Of a stretch of 64,000 bases of DNA, positions 57,893 to 64,000 are shown in pieces. Location: NCBI GenBank assembly GCA_903632075.3, contig CAHIKZ030004724.1:4129501-4193500 (forward strand), read 5' to 3'. Under the pieces are notes generated by a model. It was not told the origin of the DNA. It was given only the letters and a program-made list of their open reading frames with translations, and did not search any database. The position numbers and the translations under genes were made by a program. This stretch comes from Acanthosepion pharaonis (lineage: Eukaryota > Mollusca > Cephalopoda > Sepiida > Sepiidae). Positions within the stretch are counted from its first letter, which is position 1. Each line of letters begins with the position of its first letter.

Positions 57893-59527
57893 ACCTATAC
57901 TCGTTTGAAAAACTCGTCGAATTTAGGTTTATGCCAAAAATCAAATGATCGCGTGGGGTCTGCGTTTTATTCTATATGGATGTTTTGGTGTTCAGATCTT
58001 TTGGCGAACATGCAAGAAAATAATTATAGATTGGATGGATTTTAAACCCTCCGCTAGAACTCTGGTGTATTGTCCCAGTATTAATACTATGTTATCAGCA
58101 AGAGAGTTGGTATGATGTTGAAAGATCAGAAACCTCTAATGAATCTCGACTAAAAACATCACTAATGATGGTCGCCAAAGCATCAAACAAAAAGTTAATT
58201 CCCGAAAAGTAAGTTTTTCAAAAATCAAATTTCATCATTTTTTTTCTGTTGTCTTCAATTTTGTTTCTAATTTTATAGGATAAATATTAACAAAAGTTAT
58301 TTTAAAGATCGAATTCAAAGATCAATATTCAAAATAATGAATTTGTAAATTAAAACATGTAAAAAAAGATGGTTATATTTTAATACCAGTAATATCTTTT
58401 AAAACGATTTATCTTCCGTCTGATACCCTTCAACTGCTTTTAGTCATTCTAAGCAATAAACAAAAAACTTATTATGATCTTTGAATGCGTTTCTACCACA
58501 ATTATGACAGACAGTTTTTAGTTTACGACATATGATTGTGATTCACGCAAAAATATGACAAAAAGCAGATGTTCGTTGGAGTTACATTTTGTGAGGTGTT
58601 AAAATCGTGTACGAATGTCTTTTCGATGAATATTTCAAATAGGAGACATTTTTCAAAAGATAAATAAACAAAAAAAAAGTATATTTTGCAAAATTTTAAT
58701 TGATAGAAGCGACAGAGAAAAGACTTATGACATTTTAGAAATAGACAATTTCAATCCAAATATTTAACAATACCGAAGTTAAAAATCAATACAGAATTAA
58801 TAATTTGTAACATTTTAACATCGTTGAGCTATGATTCAAATTTTAGAGACATGTCTAAAATTTTATGAGAAACAAATAAAAATCAACTGTATATTCTCTT
58901 TTACTAAATGGTAAGTCATTTTTTGTAGAATTACAGAATATTAGTAAATTTCAAATAAAAACTCTTGATTCCAACACTGCCCATGTGCCATTTTTTTTCC
59001 AAAGATAACATTTCGTACCGTTCTGAAAGCCTGTACAATGATATATGTCCATTTCATTTAGAGTTTCAAAGGTTGAATCAAAAATACAGATGCTGTGCTC
59101 CTTCAGAAGACATCACAAATACAGACCCGAGAGCCACTCTATTTGCAAGAGTCTCTGTAACAATCGCGGAAAATCATGATTTTATTTTGTATTTAAGGAG
59201 AAATTTCTGATTACATAAAATTAAAAATTAAAAAAACAAGGAGTTTCAATTTATCCTCATGGTGCACGGACCGCTTTCTTTTTGCATAGGTCAAGTATTT
59301 TCTAATAACTACGATTATATTCTTTCAAAATCTATATATTTGTTACCTATGTTAAAGAATTCGGCAAAGGTCTGTATCTATCCTAAACAACACGCGTGAA
59401 TCTTTATCAGTTTTTTTTTAATCTAGCCGCAGAAGGAAGCTGTTTTTATAAAAAAAAAAAGATTGTTTATGTTATTTTAAAAAAACAAAAATTAGTTTGT
59501 TTTTTTCGATTTTTGAAAAAAAACAAA

Positions 59528-61060
59528 TTAGAATACGATTTTATGAATGCACGTAACGCAGTCGTATTGCTGATATCCGTAGTAGCTCTGACGAGTCTGC
59601 AAGACAATACGCGATGTTTTACGATAAACATCCAAATCTATAGTGGAACACTGTGAACATCTAATATTGAGCTGTTGGCTATAACCAAATACACTGCAAG
59701 TGTCAGGTGTAGATGTGCAAATATATTTCCATTGTTGGTTATCAAAAATTTGTAAATACGCTCCTGAGAGTCTTACTCTTGGGTCTTTACATGACATGGG
59801 ACTGAGTTCGCCATTCATACATTCTACAACACTGCTCATTGATGTATTGTATCGACATATAGAATACACTTGTGTTCCATTAATAATCTGCGTTCCAAAA
59901 GGGATGAATTCATACGTTGCTTTTTGTCGGAAAGACAACACTTCGTTCCGTTTAGAAAGCGTACACATTTTGGTGCAGATAGGGGCTTCACTGTCCCACG
60001 TTACGTTAGACATACACGTTAGTTTTTGCCGACCGACGAGCTGGTATCCAGGCAGACAAGAATATTCAATAGTAGAGTAATCTTTCGATAAACTATATTT
60101 CCCGTTCGTTATTTCTACCGCGGCACACATTTTTCTGCAGGTAATCGGTGGTCTCCAGGTTCCCCCAATGCAGGTGGAAAGACCAGATGAAGATACTGTA
60201 TAGCCAGGTTTGCAGGAGAAAATGACACGTTGGCTCTGTTCGAGCAGAGAACCGACCGAAAGTTCCTTAAATCCGGGAATCAAGCGTATACCTTCCGATT
60301 GACTTGTAATATTAGGAACAGTACACATCTTCTTGCAAACTGGTGCCACAGTATTCCATCTGCCATCGTCTTGACATCGTAGAATGGCATCTCCGATTAA
60401 AGAATATTCATTTTGGCAGCTAAATTCAATAGTTTGATTGACAGCTATTTCTTCCTGGCTGGACACGGAACCATATCGGGGTGGTGGAATCGGGTGACAG
60501 TATGACACGTGACATGTCGGTGGTGGCAAGTTCCAGCGACCATTTTCTTCACAGGACAGTTTATCTGTACCGTTAATACTGAAACCGCGGGAACACCAGA
60601 AATATACTGTTGTGTTGAAAGTATTGGCGTTAGTTGAAATGTAACCGCCGGGTGGCGGTGTCAGAAGAGGGCAGGTAACTTTTTCACAGCCAATCTCGTT
60701 AAAGATCCATTTTTTATATTTGCATTGAATTTGTAAAGATTCATTTTTTTTGTCCGTTTGGTAGTATCGATCACATGTCTGAAATAATCTGAGATTTTTT
60801 GTGGCAAAATCGAAAGAATATTGCAAGTGGCTGTTTGGTGAAAGGGGAAATGGTCCACAATTGAGGAAGCTTATTATTTGACCGAATATATTATAGTCCG
60901 GAATATTTGTCTTGTTTACCGTGTTTTCTTTCTCGTGAATCAGTAATTTTCTTATTCCCCCGATGATTTCACTCGGCTTAGTTGTGAGTTCCGCTTCAGC
61001 GCTCTGGCGAAATAACGTGGCGAGAAAAGCTAGCAGTAATACTTCGATAGAACAACGCAT
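59528..61060 (-). CDS. Secreted sushi/CCP-domain protein, copy 4 (intact, 510 aa)
   Basis: The frame is open eight codons further upstream to a TTG, but the first ATG is at 61060, so that start is used. The signal peptide has core V-L-L-L-A-F-L-A-T-L with likely cleavage after A-E-A (about residue 23). A short charged linker leads to six four-Cys modules beginning at Cys68, with CCP1 at Cys130, the same order as the + strand copies. CCP1-3 are almost identical to those of 10019-11581, but the signal peptide, linker and tail are clearly diverged. The tail has Cys pairs (Y-I-C-T, T-C-S-V-F-G-Y, C-S-Q-C, C-V-T-C) and ends H-K-I-V-F. Many N-X-S/T sequons; no membrane anchor. Predicted extracellular recognition or complement-regulator-type protein, ligand unknown. 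A possible AATAAA is on the - strand at 59181-59186. Confidence 0.93.
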   Translation of the reverse strand: MRCSIEVLLLAFLATLFRQSAEAELTTKPSEIIGGIRKLLIHEKENTVNKTNIPDYNIFGQIISFLNCGPFPLSPNSHLQYSFDFATKNLRLFQTCDRYYQTDKKNESLQIQCKYKKWIFNEIGCEKVTCPLLTPPPGGYISTNANTFNTTVYFWCSRGFSINGTDKLSCEENGRWNLPPPTCHVSYCHPIPPPRYGSVSSQEEIAVNQTIEFSCQNEYSLIGDAILRCQDDGRWNTVAPVCKKMCTVPNITSQSEGIRLIPGFKELSVGSLLEQSQRVIFSCKPGYTVSSSGLSTCIGGTWRPPITCRKMCAAVEITNGKYSLSKDYSTIEYSCLPGYQLVGRQKLTCMSNVTWDSEAPICTKMCTLSKRNEVLSFRQKATYEFIPFGTQIINGTQVYSICRYNTSMSSVVECMNGELSPMSCKDPRVRLSGAYLQIFDNQQWKYICTSTPDTCSVFGYSQQLNIRCSQCSTIDLDVYRKTSRIVLQTRQSYYGYQQYDCVTCIHKIVF

Positions 61061-61126
61061 GGTGAGGCAGACGCTTGTGTCCAAATGTAAAACATCGACT
61101 GTAGCTTTTGCATTTAGCCTCAGTCA

Positions 61127-61133
61127 ATTTATA
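61127..61133 (-). promoter_or_regulatory. TATA box of CCP copy 4
   Basis: TATAAAT on the - strand, 67 nt before the ATG; predicted 5' UTR is about 35-40 nt. Confidence 0.72.
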
Positions 61134-61160
61134 CTTTGTTTGCTTGGCAACACCTTACAA

Positions 61161-61168
61161 TGACGTCA
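61161..61168 (-). promoter_or_regulatory. CRE-type octamer upstream of CCP copy 4
   Basis: Perfect TGACGTCA 28 nt upstream of the TATA box. The + strand copies lack it at this position and have only a half-site ACGTCA about 165-190 bp upstream of their TATA boxes (9782, 24530), which suggests different regulation of the two pairs. Confidence 0.6.
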
Positions 61169-62814
61169 TCTTTTCTGCGAACGCTTGAATGTTTCCCCGT
61201 AATATCCTTGCTTTTCTTCATTTTTCCCTTGTTGCATAATTTCGTTTTTATTTAAAAAAAAAACTTTTATATTTTCGGCAATCTTTTCAAATAAATGAAA
61301 ATTAAGTATTTTCTATATTTCTGTTGTTATTATTGTTAAACCTAAATAACTTATGTAGAATATGACGCAACAAATGTAGGTATCTCCAAAGAATCGCTAA
61401 ACATGATTATATATAAAGAAAAAACGCCCATATCTTAAAATACTTAAACTTTAAGTTAGTTAATCTTCAATAAATAAAGTTTTAGTAAAATTTTATTTTA
61501 TTTTTATATTTTATTTTTGAAAGAATTTTTAAAAAAAGATATGATGAGTTGACAGATTTGTTTTTTCTTTTGTGGACGACTAAATGAATTTTTCAATTTT
61601 ACTGATAATAAAAGGATCTTTTTAAAATCATTTCAATCAATTTAAATTCAGTTTGAAATACAGCAAAATATTTTGCTCATTAAAAATATTAAATTTAATC
61701 TTGGAGCTAAACAGGAAACTAAAATTAAACATTTTTCATTTTTAAAATGTATTTTCAAACATAGGTATCACTTTTTTCTTCTCTTTTTTTGGAAGGAAAT
61801 AAATGAATGTTTACCAAATATGATAGGCGCAGGTGATTGGAATGAATTAATATTTGCGATAAGTGACATTAGATTATCTGGGGAGAATTAATAGAAAAGA
61901 TCCCCGGTCATTGCCTTTTATCGGTTTTGTTGAAATAGTTGACAACTAATTTCAAATCGATCAATTGATTCATTTGAGGATAGGTTTTCAAAATAAATAT
62001 ATAAATCATGATAAGCAAATTTCAAAATATGACAAATACGTAATTCACGATAAATATAAATTCAACATTGAACAGAATGTTTCATTTTATGATTTTTTGG
62101 TAGAAGAAATTAAAGAAAAAACCGTGCTTAATGTTCAGTGAGTATAGGATCCTGGATGAAGACTAAGACTTGAGTAAACCACTTGACAAAATGGAATTAA
62201 TAAACACACGTAATATGCCGATAATTACGGCGGTAAAGAATGAATTCGAAGGAAGACTAGAAAGAAGAAGAATTAAGATAAGGTAACCGTACCTATTATT
62301 GTATTAGATTTTCACACGTGAAATGAGGCACTTTTATAGGAAATGAATAAAACGCTTCGGAAATGCTAAATAACTAATTTATTTACTCAAAATAGGCACC
62401 ATGTTGATGACTGTACATCTAAATTCTTGATCCCATCTTTTAAAAACCTCTCATCTTTTGATGTAATAAACAGTTCAAATGCTACGATCACCTCTTCCTT
62501 ATTAGAGAATGCTTTATTGTGTTTGAAAACCTGAAAAAGCTTAAATAAGATAATAATCCACAAAAAAAAAAAAAACTAAAGACTGCGAATATCTGTCCTT
62601 AGGTTTTGATGCCTCAACCAATCTATTTAAATAACATCAAAAAATACCAGTGTTTTACGCAGATTTGCTAAAACGATCTTTTTCAAATACTTTTTAAATA
62701 AATTTATTAATACAATAGAAATCCTCATATCCGAATTTCTCAGTTTTGCCATTTAGATGTTGCAGGAATATGTGACATTTTAATATTTTTCGTTTCTTTG
62801 CAGATAATTGTTAG

Positions 62815-63387
62815 CAAGTTGAAATTTTTCAACCCATAAATTTCTCGCACAGAAGAAACTTCAACTGGAAGAAAAAAGAAAAAAAGTAATTCTTTCACGT
62901 TAGGCCAGAAATTAGAGATTATTGAAAAAACTGGACGAAACTCCTAAGTCGTTGAATTTGCAAATTAACAAACAAAAATTGCAGAATGTGAACGAAATAC
63001 TAAAACTTACGCTTGAAGATGATCCACTGAATATTTTCACTTTGGATGACTTAAAAGAATAGATAAATGGAGAAGGCTAATGAATTAGAAAAGAATTCAA
63101 CTGCAGAATCGCTTCAAAATGATTTCGATTGTCAACAAATAGAAAAAGAATCAAATTCTTCCGATAACGGTGAAAATATGAAGGATGATGAAGAGGACTG
63201 GGACTCAGGAGACAAAGCAATTCATGACGTCATCAATTTGATGACGTCATCAAATCTTTGTTCAGTTGTACAGAATGTAGAAGGAATTTTCAGAAATGCC
63301 TTACTTAAAAAAAAACTAAAACAGCGTAAAGTAAGCGAAATAAGAAAAGAAATAAGACAATTGAAAATTAAATTTATTGAGCATTAA
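62815..63387 (+). pseudogene. Pogo/Tigger-like transposase remnant, block 4 copy
   Basis: It is the paralogue of 49323-49590, more decayed at the N-terminal part (frameshift in the A-run near 62885, ATG changed to TTG) but longer at the 3' end. An ATG at 63067 opens 106 codons: an acidic stretch (D-D-E-E-D-W-D-S-G-D-K-A-I-H) and a basic coiled tail (L-L-K-K-K-L-K-Q-R-K-V-S-E), a combination seen at the C-termini of Tigger/jerky-type transposases. The DDE core is absent. It could alternatively be a small host gene with an upstream exon; a pyrimidine tract plus TTTGCAG precedes it at ~62785-62803. Confidence 0.45.
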
Positions 63388-64000
63388 ACACTATTTTCCA
63401 CAGAATGACGTCAAAATCCACGATAATTTTTCTTCCTTTAATAGTTTTTCTTAGTTTAAATTTGTAACGAATATAAATGTAGATAGAAAAGGCAAATGTC
63501 GATAAGATAACGTTTTTCACAATGCACTGCCCAGACCCAAAATCAAGTTTGCCTCTCTCCTCCGGTACGCACCAGCGCTTATGTCACTATTGGCAACTTG
63601 TAATATTTTACCAACTCCAGAATATAGCTATCAAATCAAATACAGAGCACTCATCCACTCCAGGTTTTTGAGGTTCAACAAAGGCAACAAACATTTTAAA
63701 ATAACTAAATTATATTTTCAGTACGATAGTATCATATTTGGATAGGACTGCTGTCTATTTCACACTCACGCATACTCCACATGCTCCCAAATTTCAAACA
63801 AATTTTGATGTCATTTTTATCTGTTTGAGTCACTGTTAAAATTAACCTATTTACCTTGTTCCTCTATTTACGATCTTGTATAGTCTTGTTATGTTCAACT
63901 TTGTATTGTCCGGGTAATATAAAAAAAAAAAAAAACGCTAAACTAGATATCAGTTTACCCGCCACTTGCCTATTGATTCCACTGAATCGTACCTGACACA
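63388..64000. other. Unassigned terminal DNA
   Basis: No gene or repeat family of the rest of the window is recognised. An A-run lies at ~63921-63934. Composition is somewhat less AT-rich between 63520 and 63680. Confidence 0.4.

Larger units (their letters stand above)
55500..63190. repeat. Segmental duplication block 4 (paralogous to 39060-49632)
   Basis: The counterpart of block 3 in direct orientation, without the 47885-48500 and 49092-49233 insertions and without the duplicated tail fragments. Its left part is punctuated by (TA)n tracts. The 58965-59210 frame equals the 43587-43805 frame of block 3, but starts from TTG and has no recognised domain. Intervals 56480-59527 and 61170-62800 hold no gene I can support. 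Confidence 0.86.

Noticed and set aside
59700..60080. 126-codon + strand frame opposite CCP copy 4 (and equivalents opposite the other copies)
   Set aside because: It is an antisense shadow of a highly constrained coding sequence and recurs only because the genes are paralogous.

Overview
The window looks like an animal nuclear genome, most probably a mollusc and within molluscs a cephalopod (octopus-like). That is inference from content: AT-rich DNA, very long (TA)n, (TG)n and (GATA)n tracts, tRNA-derived SINEs, decayed LINEs of several clades, a Penelope-like fragment, and genes encoding secreted sushi (CCP) proteins. Nothing bacterial (operons, Shine-Dalgarno sites, CRISPR) is visible.

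The only convincing host genes are four members of one family of secreted sushi/CCP-repeat proteins. Each is a single uninterrupted reading frame of about 1.5 kb. Two lie on the + strand (10019-11581 intact; 24793-26347 broken by clustered 1-nt indels) and two on the - strand (44692-46216 broken by a frameshift and a nonsense codon; 59528-61060 intact). Each pair arose by tandem duplication of a block of about 10 kb (9760-18950 with 24510-35530; about 39060-49632 with 55500-63190), and the two pairs point toward each other. The intact proteins (520 and 510 residues) have a signal peptide, an acidic/basic linker, six four-cysteine CCP-like modules and a cysteine-containing tail. Many N-glycosylation sequons fit an extracellular role. 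Each copy has a TATA box about 70 nt before the ATG. The - strand pair also has a perfect CRE octamer 28 nt before the TATA box.

Layout: 0.4-2.8 kb is a satellite with a 90/180-bp period. 4.7-5.9 kb holds LINE 3' remnants. 6.4-8.1 kb holds a SINE and microsatellites. 9.8-19 kb is block 1. 19-24.5 kb holds SINEs, a dispersed repeat and a second satellite of about 43 bp. 24.5-35.5 kb is block 2, carrying a 2.9-kb inverted-repeat element and a 973-bp solo-LTR-like insertion. 36.3-37.2 kb is a Penelope/GIY-YIG remnant joined to a SINE. 37.2-39 kb holds foldback repeats. 39-49.6 kb is block 3. 49.6-54.5 kb is two LINE remnants in ORF2-then-ORF1 order. 54.7-63.2 kb is block 4, ending in a pogo/Tigger-like transposase remnant.

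Because the blocks are paralogous, several insertions can be read as occupied/empty site pairs, which gives a relative history: SINE at 49092-49233, LTR-like insert at 33204-34176, inverted-repeat element at 26445-29321. The most interesting biological signal is the CCP family itself. It is intronless, arranged as opposing tandem pairs, and has a nearly identical CCP core between pairs whose promoters, signal peptides and tails are strongly diverged, which suggests gene conversion of the core or selection for end diversification.
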